Below, piece by piece: positions 25,224-33,051 of a stretch of 64,000 bases of DNA; position 1 is the stretch's first letter; each line of letters begins with the position of its first letter. The notes beneath the pieces were generated by a model. It was not told the origin of the DNA. It made no database searches and worked only from the letters and a program-made list of their open reading frames with translations. The position numbers and the translations under genes are program-made. The stretch lies in the NCBI GenBank assembly GCA_900545825.1, contig URAS01000005.1:93446-157445 (forward strand), read 5' to 3'. The DNA comes from an uncultured Actinomyces sp. (GTDB lineage Bacteria; Actinomycetota; Actinomycetes; Actinomycetales; Actinomycetaceae).

Positions 25224-26249
25224 ATGAGTGAATCGGATGTCGCCCTCGAGGGCAACGAACAGAACCAGCCTCTGGCTGACGAAGGAACCCGCGCGAGTGG
25301 CCTCAAGGTCGCGGTGATCGCCGGCGGGACGCTGCACGAGCGCGAGGTGTCGCTGCGTTCCGGGTCCCGTTTGGGCCACGCGTTGCGTCTGGCCGGCGCC
25401 CAGGTGCGGATCGTTGACATGTCGCGCGACATGATTGCGCAGCTGCGGGAGTTCGATCCTGACGTCGTGTGGCCGATGATCCACGGCATTGAGGGCGAGG
25501 ACGGCTCGCTGCAGGATTTGCTGTCGATGTGCGGTTGGCGGTTTGTCGGGTCGGGCGCGCAGGGTTGCCGGATTGCTACGCGCAAGTCGGTGGCGAAGGC
25601 CGTCGTCGCGAAGAACGGGTTGGCCACGCCGCCGGCCGTCGCCCTCCCCCAGGCGTTGTTCAAGCGGATGGGCGCGGCGACTATTCTCGAGGAGATCCCG
25701 CGGGCGCTTGGTTTCCCGGTCATCGTCAAGCCGGCGAACGGCGGTTCGGCGCTGGGTCTGTCGTTGGCGCGCAACGCCGAGGAGCTGCGTATGGCGATGG
25801 TCGATGCGTTTGCCTATGGCGAGGAGGTCGTCGTCGAGCGTTTTGTCGCCGGCCGCGAGATTGCCGTGTCGATTGTCGAGGGCCGCGAGGGCGCCCGGGC
25901 ACTGCCTCCGGTCGAGGTGCGCACCGACGAGGGGTCGTACGACTACGACGCCCGTTACGACACCGGACGCACGGAGTTTTTCGCGCCGGCGCCGCTGACG
26001 GACGACGAGCTGCGCGCGGTCACCGAGCTGGCGCTGGCGAGCCACCGGGTTCTCGAGCTGCGGGACTATTCGCGGATCGACCTCATCCTCGACGATGAGG
26101 GCACTGCGTGGTTCATCGACGCGAATGTCATTCCGGGGATGACGGACACGTCGCTGTTCCCGTTGGCCGCCGAGGCCGAGTCGTCCTTCGAGCAGGTCGT
26201 CGCCGACCTCGTCGAGAGGGCGATGTCACGTCCGGCCGAGGCCGACTAA
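25224..26249 (+). CDS. ddl: D-alanine--D-alanine ligase family protein
   Basis: 341 residues, ATP-grasp enzyme joining two D-Ala for peptidoglycan. Visible features are VAVIAGGTLHEREVSLRSG (N-terminal ligase motif), HGIEGEDGSLQ, KPANGGSALGLSLA (ATP loop), and DANVIPGMTDTSLFP (metal and D-Ala site). The first 27 residues are a non-conserved acidic leader. AAAGGATCAGCG precedes ATG 25224. It is followed by a strong terminator and then the centromere array. A dipeptide ligase with other specificity cannot be excluded. Confidence 0.85.
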   Translation: MSESDVALEGNEQNQPLADEGTRASGLKVAVIAGGTLHEREVSLRSGSRLGHALRLAGAQVRIVDMSRDMIAQLREFDPDVVWPMIHGIEGEDGSLQDLLSMCGWRFVGSGAQGCRIATRKSVAKAVVAKNGLATPPAVALPQALFKRMGAATILEEIPRALGFPVIVKPANGGSALGLSLARNAEELRMAMVDAFAYGEEVVVERFVAGREIAVSIVEGREGARALPPVEVRTDEGSYDYDARYDTGRTEFFAPAPLTDDELRAVTELALASHRVLELRDYSRIDLILDDEGTAWFIDANVIPGMTDTSLFPLAAEAESSFEQVVADLVERAMSRPAEAD

Positions 26250-26325
26250 CCCAGCGAGGGAACCCCGCGCACGCGGCCGTCGCCACGTCGATTGCTTCCG
26301 ACCGACAGGAACGTCGGTGAGGCAG

Positions 26326-26396
26326 ACCGGGGGTGGGTGACTGGTCGAGCAGGCAAGTTTGAGGCCTGCGCGATCGGTCGCCCACCCCCGTTTTCT
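26326..26396 (+). terminator. Terminator after ddl
   Basis: GGGGGTGGG... pairs with CCCACCCCC, which is followed by GTTTTCT; an inner GCAGGC/GCCTGC pair nests inside. The nested architecture is like that of the 67-bp hairpins further on. Confidence 0.65.
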
Positions 26397-26423
26397 GTGC
26401 CCGCAACCCGCCGAGCCCCAAAA

Positions 26424-26439
26424 TGTTTCACGTGAAACA
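26424..26439. other. parS site 1
   Basis: Perfect TGTTTCACGTGAAACA, ParB-binding palindrome. Confidence 0.95.
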
Positions 26440-26492
26440 TCGCCAGCGATCCGACCGGACAAGCTGGCGAGGCACGCCAATGAGTTCCAAAT

Positions 26493-26508
26493 TGTTTCAC
26501 GTGAAACA
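26493..26508. other. parS site 2
   Basis: Perfect 16-bp parS, 69 bp after site 1. Confidence 0.95.
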
Positions 26509-26594
26509 TCGCTCGAGACCACGCGGCAGGGCCCCGCGCCAAGGCCTGGTGGTTGCACCCTCAAGGCAACAGACAGCACCCGAGGCAGCGAAAT

Positions 26595-26610
26595 TGTTTC
26601 ACGTGAAACA
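26595..26610. other. parS site 3
   Basis: Perfect 16-bp parS; it opens repeat unit 1. Confidence 0.95.
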
Positions 26611-26829
26611 TCTCCAAGCCCCACACACCGACGTAACCGCGCCCGGCCAAGAAGAGCAGAGGGGATCCACGCGCCGAGCTGCACCCAAGCCGTTCCCGCA
26701 ATGACAACCGAACCCCGAATGACTCACGTGGCAACCACCCGCAGACACAACGTCGATGCACCAAGACGAGCACGGATGACTACGCCTACCCTCCCCAAAA
26801 AAACTGGAAGAGCCGAACGCAACCGACAA

Positions 26830-26896
26830 GTGGGGGTCGGGTGGTTACCGAGTCAGGCTTCGGAGTCGCCTGGGGAGGTGACCACCCGACCCCCAC
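26830..26896. repeat. 67-bp hairpin, copy 1
   Basis: Arms GTGGGGGTCGGGTGGTTACC and GTGACCACCCGACCCCCAC pair over about 19 bp. CAGGC/GCCTG pair inside the loop. Confidence 0.85.
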
Positions 26897-26968
26897 CCCA
26901 AGCAACCACTCGTGATCGCCAACAGTCAGACGGCTTCACGTAACAGCCCCACCACACGGCGACGCAAT

Positions 26969-26984
26969 TGTTTCACGTGAAACA
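26969..26984. other. parS site 4
   Basis: Perfect 16-bp parS, 374 bp after site 3; it opens unit 2. Confidence 0.95.
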
Positions 26985-27236
26985 ATCCCAGGCCCCACGC
27001 GCCAACGCACCCACGCCCGGCCAAGAAGAGCAGAGAGAATCCACGCGCCGAGCCAGGATCAAGCCGTTCCCGCAATGACAACCCAGCCCCGAATGGCTCA
27101 CGCGGCGATCAAGCGCAGACGCAAGGTCGATGCGCCAAGAAGAGCACGCATGACTACGCCTACTCTCCCCAAGAACGGGAAGAGTCGAACGCAACCAACC
27201 ACGCAAGCGATCTCTTCAAGAGAAGGGAACCGACAA

Positions 27237-27303
27237 GTGGGGGTCGGGTGGTTACCGAGTCAGGCTTCGGAGTCGCCTGGGGAGGTGGCCACCCGACCCC
27301 CAC
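27237..27303. repeat. 67-bp hairpin, copy 2
   Basis: Same length and arms as copy 1 with one change (GTGGCCACC). It is followed by two tandem copies of the hairpin-to-parS filler. Confidence 0.85.
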
Positions 27304-27456
27304 CCGTAACCACCCGTGATCGCCAACAGCCAGACGGCTTCACGTGACGGCCCCACCACCCGACCCCCACCCCAAGCAACCACTCGTGATCGCCAACAGC
27401 CAGACGGCTTCACGTGGCATCTACTGCTACCCGCCCCCCAGACGCAACCACGAAAT

Positions 27457-27472
27457 TGTTTCACGTGAAACA
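27457..27472. other. parS site 5
   Basis: Perfect 16-bp parS. Confidence 0.95.
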
Positions 27473-27600
27473 TCACCTCAGGTCCGACGCTCGTCGAAAC
27501 GCAACCTTACCGTCCCCCGCCCTCGCCAGTGAGGCCGTTTGTCATAATGCGAAAAACCCCGTCGACACCTTCGCTGGCCCCAAAAGCGACTGGGACTCGG

Positions 27601-27840
27601 TTAACGGTCTGACTCGGGGTCGTCGGACTCGATGTCGTCGATACGGTGTTGCCGATTCTTCATGGCGGCGACGATGAGCAGATAGACGAGGACGGCGATG
27701 GCAGCGCCAACGAGGATATGGACGGATTTCCACGAATGGGTCTGGATCCACATGAGCAGAGGAAAGACGACGCCTCCGATCACTGCCATGAGCGCGCACA
27801 CGAGAACGGGATGCCACCGGAATTGTTTCACGTGAAACAC
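27601..27840 (-). CDS. Small membrane protein 2 in the centromere (start codon region is parS)
   Basis: 79 residues with two predicted membrane segments (about 10-30 and 40-60) and a charged tail, RIDDIESDDPESDR. It is a clear paralogue of the gene just upstream (shared ILVGA... turn and similar segment spacing). The GTG start at 27840 follows the upstream TGA directly (TGAGTG). Codons 1-6 are parS site 6, so the protein begins MFHVKQ. ParB binding there would cover the translation start. The function is unknown; the location suggests a link with chromosome anchoring, but that is inference. Confidence 0.65.
   Translation of the reverse strand: MFHVKQFRWHPVLVCALMAVIGGVVFPLLMWIQTHSWKSVHILVGAAIAVLVYLLIVAAMKNRQHRIDDIESDDPESDR
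27824..27839. other. parS site 6 (over the start of a small membrane-protein gene)
   Basis: Perfect 16-bp parS spanning the first codons of the 79-residue gene. Confidence 0.95.
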
Positions 27841-28083
27841 TCAGACCTCGAGTACTGACTTGGAGTCGATCTGATCGGACCCCTTATCCGTCTTCCTCAT
27901 AGTGCCGAGGACGGGAAGGTAAACACTCACGCCAACGACAGCGCCGACGAGGATGACGTAGGGGCTCCAGTGGTCGGGGCGGACCGACATGATGATCGGG
28001 CAGAGCATGCCGCCGACAAGAGCGGTGAAGGCAAGGTAGAGGGCAACCTGGAGGCGACTGGGACCTTCGAAATCACGCTTCAC
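27841..28083 (-). CDS. Small membrane protein 1 in the centromere
   Basis: 80 residues: a basic start (KRDFEGPSRLQ), two membrane segments (about 12-32 and 40-60), then a charged tail. It is paralogous to the adjacent 79-residue protein. The GTG start at 28083 has TAGCCT six bases upstream on the minus strand, fitting the leaderless pattern of this genome. The pair forms a two-gene operon embedded in the parS array. I recognise no family. Confidence 0.65.
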   Translation of the reverse strand: MKRDFEGPSRLQVALYLAFTALVGGMLCPIIMSVRPDHWSPYVILVGAVVGVSVYLPVLGTMRKTDKGSDQIDSKSVLEV

Positions 28084-28089
28084 GAGACA

Positions 28090-28095
28090 AGGCTA
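28090..28095 (-). promoter_or_regulatory. -10 box of the small membrane-protein operon
   Basis: TAGCCT, then TGTCTC, then GTG on the minus strand. Confidence 0.4.
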
Positions 28096-28223
28096 CCTGG
28101 CAAGGAACGATCGGGTCCACGCAAACCCGCTTCACCGTGCTGCCACCTCGCCCCGAAGAGCCGACTCGATGCGCATTGCAAATGCGAGAAAGGCAATCTC
28201 CACTGCACCCCCCGCGTCCGGAT

Positions 28224-28239
28224 TGTTTCACGTGAAACA
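28224..28239. other. parS site 7
   Basis: Perfect 16-bp parS; it opens unit 3, which lacks the hairpin. Confidence 0.95.
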
Positions 28240-28441
28240 TCGCCAAGCCCCGCGCACAAACGCAACCGCGCCGTACCACCCCAAGCAGAGAAGACCTACG
28301 AGCCGCTACCCACCCAAGCCGTTCCCGCAATCGCAACCCAAGCCAGGATGACTGACGTGGCGACCAACCACCAAGGCAAGGTCGATGCGCCACAACGACC
28401 ACGGATGACTACGCCTACTCTCCCCCACCCGGGTCCGCAAT

Positions 28442-28457
28442 TGTTTCACGTGAAACA
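28442..28457. other. parS site 8
   Basis: Perfect 16-bp parS; it opens unit 4. Confidence 0.95.
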
Positions 28458-28711
28458 TCCCCACGCCCCACGACCACCCCACCCGCGCCGCACTAACCCA
28501 AGCAGAGAAGACGCACGCGGTGAGCGCCAACCAAGCCGTTCTCGAACAGAGAGCAAGGACGCGATGACTCCCGTGGCTACCAACCGCCAAGGCAAGGTCG
28601 ATGTGCCAAGACGAGCAGGAATGACTACGCCTACTCCCCCCCAAACCGTGCAGGCCGAACGCAACCAAACGAGCACGAAACCTAGCCCCATCAGAAGAAC
28701 GGAACCACCAG

Positions 28712-28778
28712 GTGGGGGTCGGGTGGTTACCGAGTCAGACTTCGGAGTCCCCTGGGGAGGTGACCACCCGACCCCCAC
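28712..28778. repeat. 67-bp hairpin, copy 3
   Basis: Same arms as copy 1, with small changes in the loop (CAGACTTCGGAGTCCCCTG). Confidence 0.85.
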
Positions 28779-28813
28779 TCAACGCAACCACGCACTGAAC
28801 CAACACGGCAGAC

Positions 28814-28829
28814 GGCTTCACGTGAAACA
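28814..28829. other. Imperfect parS site
   Basis: GGCTTCACGTGAAACA differs from consensus at the outer positions of one half only. Equivalent positions in units 1 and 2 hold more degenerate forms. Confidence 0.7.
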
Positions 28830-29062
28830 TCCCCAGGACCCCACGCGCGAACGCACCCGCGCCGCACTAACCCAAGCAGAGAAGATGCACGCGCCGACCC
28901 TCATCCCACCCGTTCCCGCAATAGCAACCCAAGCCCGAATGACTCCCGTGGCGACCAAGCATCGACGCAAGGTCGATGCACCAAGACAAGCGAGCACGGC
29001 TACGCCTACTCCCCCTCCCGGGCCGAGGTGAACGCAGCGAACACGCGATATCGATGGACGGA

Positions 29063-29129
29063 GTGGGGGTCGGGTGGTTACCGAGTCAGGCTTCGGAGTC
29101 GCCTGGGGAGGTGACCGGCCGACCCCCAC
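29063..29129. repeat. 67-bp hairpin, copy 4
   Basis: Same 67-bp length; the right arm has GACCGGCCGACC in place of GACCACCCGACC. Confidence 0.85.
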
Positions 29130-29171
29130 TCCGGAACCAGGGTTCTACGCAGCCAATCGATGACACGCAAT

Positions 29172-29187
29172 TGTTTCACGTGAAACA
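29172..29187. other. parS site 9
   Basis: Perfect 16-bp parS, 26 bases after the end of parB. Confidence 0.95.
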
Positions 29188-29213
29188 TCCGACGGCCTGC
29201 CGCCTGCCGCCTT

Positions 29214-30611
29214 TTAGCTAGGCGACTGGGTGATGGCGCGTTCGATGCGTGCGAGGTCTTCGTCGTCGGAGAATTCGATGACGATGCGTCCGCGTTTTTT
29301 TCCGGGCTGGACTTTGATTTTGGTGTCGAGGTAGTCGGTGAGCCGGTCGGTGATGTGGGTGTATCGCGGGTCGGGGACCGCGGGCGTGCGTCGCTGCCCG
29401 GACTTGGCCGGTTTGGCGCTGCCGCGGACGTCGCCGAGAGCAACGATTTCTTCGGTGGTGCGGACGGAGAGTCCTTCGGCGACGATGCGGTTGGCGAGGT
29501 ACTCCATGTCCTCGACGTCTGTGAGGGCGAGGAGGGCGCGGGCGTGGCCGGCGGAGATAACCTCGGCGGCGACGCGCCGCTGGACTGACGCGGGGAGTTT
29601 GAGCAGGCGGACGGTGTTGGCGATTTGGGACCGCGACCGGGCGATGCGCTGGGACAGTTGGGCTTGGGTGCAGCTGAATTCGTCCATCAGCTGCTGGTAG
29701 GCGGCGGCCTCTTCGAGCGGGTTCAGCTGAGACCGGTGGAGGTTCTCGAGGAGGGCGTCGCGCAGCATCTCAGAGTCCTCGGTGCGCCGAATGATCGCGG
29801 GAATGGTCGGCAGACCGGCCTTCTGGGCGGCACGCCACCGCCGCTCACCCATAATGAGTTCGTACCTGGTGGCCGGGGTGCCCTCGCTATCCTGGGACTC
29901 CCCATCCGCAATTGTTTCACGTGAAACACTGCCCTCGCCCTCGGCAGACGGAATTGTTTCACGTGAAACATCGTCACTCACCGGACGGACGACGATCGGC
30001 TGGAGGACGCCGACCTCGCGGATGGACTGTGCCAGTTCGGCGAGCATCTCCTCGTCGAAAACCTCGCGGGGCTGCCAGCGGTTCGGCTGAACCTGGTCGA
30101 CGGGAATCTCACCGAACGTCACGCCGGTAACGGGAACGAGGTCGTCGATGGCGGTCGCGGGTACGGATTCTTCGCGCGACCGAGGCGCGCCCGACGCGCC
30201 GCCACGCAGTGCGTCGAGGGCGTCTGCGGGCGTACGCCCCGCGCCACCCTGCTGGCCCTTCGAGGCCGCCGCAAGAGCGTCTTGTGAACGCTTCTGCGAG
30301 CCACGCTTGGCCGCGGACGCGTCCTTGCCGCCGGACGTCGCCTGAGCCCCTCCAACGCCCTTCGCGGCGCCCCGCGCGCTGGCGGACTGGCCACGCCCGC
30401 CGGACTTCGCGCCGGACTTGCTTGCGCGCGTCTTGCCGGCCGGCATCAACAGATCCCGCGCGGAACCTCCGCGCAGTTCTTCGGCCTGCGACTGCTCGCT
30501 CTCGCCGAAAAACACGTCGAGCGGGTTTGTGGGACGTGCGTCGCGATCCTGCTGGTCTTCAGGAATGAGCGCTGCGAGGCCACGCCCGAGTCCACCCTTC
30601 TTACGCGCCAT
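29214..30611 (-). CDS. parB: Chromosome partitioning protein ParB
   Basis: 465 residues, longer than the usual 300-380. The N-terminus KKGGLGRGLAALIP is the ParA-interacting motif. Residues about 40-150 are Ala/Gly/Lys/Ser-rich and probably disordered. The CTPase core shows QPNRWQPR, LQPIVVRPV and GERRWRAAQKAGL, then the helix-turn-helix region (CTAQLSQRIARSRSQIANTV) and a dimerising C-terminus. Between the first and second core motifs an insert of about 40 residues contains two VSRETI peptides encoded by two perfect parS sites. The start overlaps the parA stop by 11 bases. Confidence 0.95.
   Translation of the reverse strand: MARKKGGLGRGLAALIPEDQQDRDARPTNPLDVFFGESEQSQAEELRGGSARDLLMPAGKTRASKSGAKSGGRGQSASARGAAKGVGGAQATSGGKDASAAKRGSQKRSQDALAAASKGQQGGAGRTPADALDALRGGASGAPRSREESVPATAIDDLVPVTGVTFGEIPVDQVQPNRWQPREVFDEEMLAELAQSIREVGVLQPIVVRPVSDDVSRETIPSAEGEGSVSRETIADGESQDSEGTPATRYELIMGERRWRAAQKAGLPTIPAIIRRTEDSEMLRDALLENLHRSQLNPLEEAAAYQQLMDEFSCTQAQLSQRIARSRSQIANTVRLLKLPASVQRRVAAEVISAGHARALLALTDVEDMEYLANRIVAEGLSVRTTEEIVALGDVRGSAKPAKSGQRRTPAVPDPRYTHITDRLTDYLDTKIKVQPGKKRGRIVIEFSDDEDLARIERAITQSPS
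29913..29928. other. parS site 10 (inside parB)
   Basis: Perfect 16-bp parS within the parB coding sequence, read as VSRETI (about residues 228-233). Confidence 0.95.
29955..29970. other. parS site 11 (inside parB)
   Basis: Perfect 16-bp parS, 42 bp from site 10 and in the same frame (VSRETI, about residues 214-219). Confidence 0.95.
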
Positions 30612-31512
30612 TGCTGCTCACTTCCTTGTGCGAGATTTCGTGTGCCAGCGCACGGTAACTGACGGCGCCGATCGACGAGGGGTCAAATGTCATAATCGTT
30701 TCGCCGTAGCTGGGGGCCTCGGACAGGCGAACGGTACGGGGAATTGTCACCTCGAATGCCTCGTCCGGGAATGCCCGACGGACCTCGTCGATCACTTCAC
30801 GCGACAGGTTGGTCCGATTGTCGACCATTGTCATGGCGATGCCGAGGATAGCCAGGTCTTTATTCATCGCTTGGGTAATTCGCTTGACCGTATCCTGCAG
30901 CAGCGAAACACCCTCGAGGGCGTAATACTCGGCCTGAATAGGAATAAGCACTTCCTTGACCGCGACGAACGCGTTCAAGGTGAGTAATCCCAGGCTGGGC
31001 GGGCAATCAATAAAGATGTAGTCGACCTTGGTATATTCCATGGTGAAGCGGTCGACGGCGCGCCGCAGCTGGAACTCGCGTTGGGGGATATCGATGAGCT
31101 CGATATCGGCACCGGATAGGTCAATCGTGGCCGGGCACACAAACAGATGAGGCACCTGCGGACAAGGCTGAATAACATCGGCTATCCCCGCACGGGAAAT
31201 CAAGACTTCATAGGTGCCAGGAACGCCCCGATGATGGTCAATATGGAGCGCGGTGCTGGCGTTTCCCTGGGGGTCGGCGTCGATGACGACGACGTTCATC
31301 CCCTCTTGCGCCAACGCTGCGGCCACATTGACCGTCGTCGTCGTCTTGCCCACGCCGCCCTTCTGGTTCGCCACCGCGATGATTCGCGTATGCCGCGGCG
31401 CCTGCAGCGTGTCACGATCGAGCGCGCGCTGCAGTCGCTGCTTGTGCGCGACGGACGTGGCAAGCGGCGACTCCGACGAGGACGCGCCACGATGGTGACC
31501 TGTCTGCGGCAT
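30601..31512 (-). CDS. parA: Chromosome partitioning ATPase ParA (Soj)
   Basis: 303 residues from ATG 31512. The deviant Walker A is KGGVGKTTTTVN, with VVIDADPQGNAS (Walker A') and YIFIDCPPSLGLLTLNAF (Walker B region). The basic N-terminal 50 residues may bind DNA. An in-frame start at 31617 would add 35 residues, but GAAGGAAGG lies just before 31512. It forms an operon with parB (11-base overlap). ParA moves ParB-parS complexes after replication. Confidence 0.95.
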   Translation of the reverse strand: MPQTGHHRGASSSESPLATSVAHKQRLQRALDRDTLQAPRHTRIIAVANQKGGVGKTTTTVNVAAALAQEGMNVVVIDADPQGNASTALHIDHHRGVPGTYEVLISRAGIADVIQPCPQVPHLFVCPATIDLSGADIELIDIPQREFQLRRAVDRFTMEYTKVDYIFIDCPPSLGLLTLNAFVAVKEVLIPIQAEYYALEGVSLLQDTVKRITQAMNKDLAILGIAMTMVDNRTNLSREVIDEVRRAFPDEAFEVTIPRTVRLSEAPSYGETIMTFDPSSIGAVSYRALAHEISHKEVSSNGA

Positions 31513-31587
31513 CAACCGATCCTTCCTTCGACGTTCTTCCTCCAGGGTAGCGGGCACCACTGTCACATGGTGAGCCGCATCGGCCGG

Positions 31588-31617
31588 TGTGGATAACTCC
31601 TCACCGCCTGTGGACAC
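31588..31617. other. DnaA boxes between rsmG and parA
   Basis: TGTGGATAA at 31588 (perfect box on the minus strand) and TGTGGACAC at 31609, upstream of parA; possible DnaA control of parAB. Confidence 0.55.
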
Positions 31618-31696
31618 GGAATCCGCGTCAACGCTCCCCTGTCAGTCGCCACCCTCCGCCGCGGCATGAATGGCCACAGCGTCACGACGGGAGATT

Positions 31697-32374
31697 CTAG
31701 CGCCGCTTTCGCGCCTCGACGACGCGCGACGGCTCGGGGTCCATGAGGTTCGGCACCTCATGAATCCGCACGTCAATAAGCCCGGCCTTCTTGAGGTCGG
31801 CCTGCGCGGCGGCGACCTCGTCGGCGGCACGACGACCCTTCAACGCCAGCAACGAGCCACCACCGGCGACCAGCCGCCCGCTGATTCGCACCAGCTTGCT
31901 CATGTTCGCGACCGCACGCGACGTGACATAGTCGAATTTCACCCGCCGCGGCAGGTCGTTCGAGCGCGCGTGGACGATGTCGACATTGTCGAGGTCAAGC
32001 TCTGTGACGACCTCGCCAAGCCACGCGACACGACGCTCCATGGCCTCAATAAGGACGACCTGCGCCTCCGGCCGCATGCAGGCGACGACGATGCCGGGCA
32101 GCCCGACGCCGGAGCCGACGTCAGCGACCGTGATATCGCCCGTTTCCGGGATTAACTCCGTGACCGCAGCACAGTTGAGAAGGTGCCGAGACCACAGCCG
32201 AGGCAGCTCGCGCGGCCCGATGAGACCGCGCAGCTCGCCCTCGTCCGTGATCATCCGGCCGTAGTACTCAATCGCCGGAAACGCCGGCCCGAAATAGTCC
32301 TTAACCTGCTGGTTCGGGACCTCGACGGGCACGGCGTCAGCGGCGGACGAGTCCTCGCGGAGCGTATCGCTCAC
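31697..32374 (-). CDS. rsmG: 16S rRNA (guanine-N7) methyltransferase RsmG
   Basis: 225 residues. The AdoMet-binding loop is VADVGSGVGLPGIVVA; RSNDLPRRVKFDYVTSRAVAN is the family's central motif; and the substrate-domain start is RLWSRHLLNCA. It methylates G527 (E. coli numbering) of 16S rRNA. The GTG start overlaps the jag stop by 4 bases, so it is translated by coupling. Order jag-rsmG-parA-parB is the usual one around oriC. Confidence 0.93.
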   Translation of the reverse strand: MSDTLREDSSAADAVPVEVPNQQVKDYFGPAFPAIEYYGRMITDEGELRGLIGPRELPRLWSRHLLNCAAVTELIPETGDITVADVGSGVGLPGIVVACMRPEAQVVLIEAMERRVAWLGEVVTELDLDNVDIVHARSNDLPRRVKFDYVTSRAVANMSKLVRISGRLVAGGGSLLALKGRRAADEVAAAQADLKKAGLIDVRIHEVPNLMDPEPSRVVEARKRR

Positions 32375-33027
32375 TCCTCGTCGTCCTCGATCGAATCATC
32401 GAGGTAGATGACAACGCAGCGATTCGGCGAGGCGCCCTCGGACTCCGAGTAGCAGCCCGCGGCGGCCGCGACGTCGTGGCACACCTTGCGCTCAAAGGGG
32501 TTCATCGGGTCGAGCTTGACCGGCTCGCCAGTGGCCTTGACCTTCGTGACGGCCTCTTCCGCGATCGCCGTGAGCTCGCGCTTCTTGTCGGCGCGGTAGT
32601 TCGCGATGTCGAGCATGAGCCGCGATCGCTCGCCCGTGCGCTGCTGGACGGCCAGCCGCGTGAGCTCCTGCAGCGACTCGAGCACCTGGCCGTCGCGGCC
32701 GACGAGCCGCTTGAGGTCGGCCAGATCGGCTCCCTCGGCGACGATCGCCACCATCGCACGGTCGTTCTCAACGTCGATATCGAGGTCGCCGCCCAGGTCG
32801 GCGATGTCGAGCAGTTCCTCGAGGTAGTCAGCCGCGAAATCGCCCTGCTCCTCAAGCGCCTTGAGGTGCGCCGACGAGCTCTCGGATTCCGCCTCGTCGG
32901 CCTCGACGTCGTCGGCCGCGTCCGTTTGATCCTCCGCCTCGAGGGCGGCGTTCTGCTGGGTGTCGTCGTCGAAGGCGTCGTTCTCTGCCGCCTGATTCTC
33001 CGCCATGATGTCGTCCTTTTCGCTCAC
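32371..33027 (-). CDS. jag: Jag/KhpB-type RNA-binding protein (KH and R3H domains)
   Basis: 218 residues from GTG 33027, or 211 from ATG 33006; both have AGGA-type sites. An acidic N-terminal half (EDQTDAADDVEADEAE) leads to a type II KH domain with LKRLVGRDGQVLESLQELTRLAV. The R3H domain follows, with MNPFERKVCHDVAA and SEGASPNRCVVIYL. Such proteins bind small RNAs and affect cell division. It lies between yidC and rsmG as in most Gram-positive genomes. Confidence 0.9.
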   Translation of the reverse strand: MSEKDDIMAENQAAENDAFDDDTQQNAALEAEDQTDAADDVEADEAESESSSAHLKALEEQGDFAADYLEELLDIADLGGDLDIDVENDRAMVAIVAEGADLADLKRLVGRDGQVLESLQELTRLAVQQRTGERSRLMLDIANYRADKKRELTAIAEEAVTKVKATGEPVKLDPMNPFERKVCHDVAAAAGCYSESEGASPNRCVVIYLDDSIEDDEE

Positions 33028-33051
33028 CGGTTGTCCTCTCGCCTGACCAGC

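Larger units (their letters stand above)
26424..29187. other. Origin-proximal centromere (parS) region built of repeated units
   Basis: Nearly 3 kb between ddl and parB hold nine perfect parS sites (TGTTTCACGTGAAACA), one near-perfect site, four 67-bp hairpins, and repeated filler sequence. Successive units run 26595-26968, 26969-27456, 28224-28441, 28442-28813 and 28814-29171. They share segments such as AAGCCGTTCCCGCAAT, AAGGTCGATGC and ATGACTACGCCTAC. Degenerate parS remnants lie at 26932, 27336 and 27406, at the place where unit 4 ends in the 28814 site. The only genes are two small membrane-protein genes (27601-28083). Open frames spelling FHVKH or VSRET repeats are parS read-through, not genes. 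Confidence 0.85.

Noticed and set aside
26359..29031. Open frames in the centromere with repeated FHVKH or VSRETS peptides
   Set aside because: The repeats are just parS read in different frames; the frames have no ribosome sites and match the repeat units, not protein-like composition.
26424..29187. Possible CRISPR array (regular palindromic repeats)
   Set aside because: Repeats are 16-bp ParB sites in units of about 370 bp, spacers are themselves repeated, and no cas gene is present.
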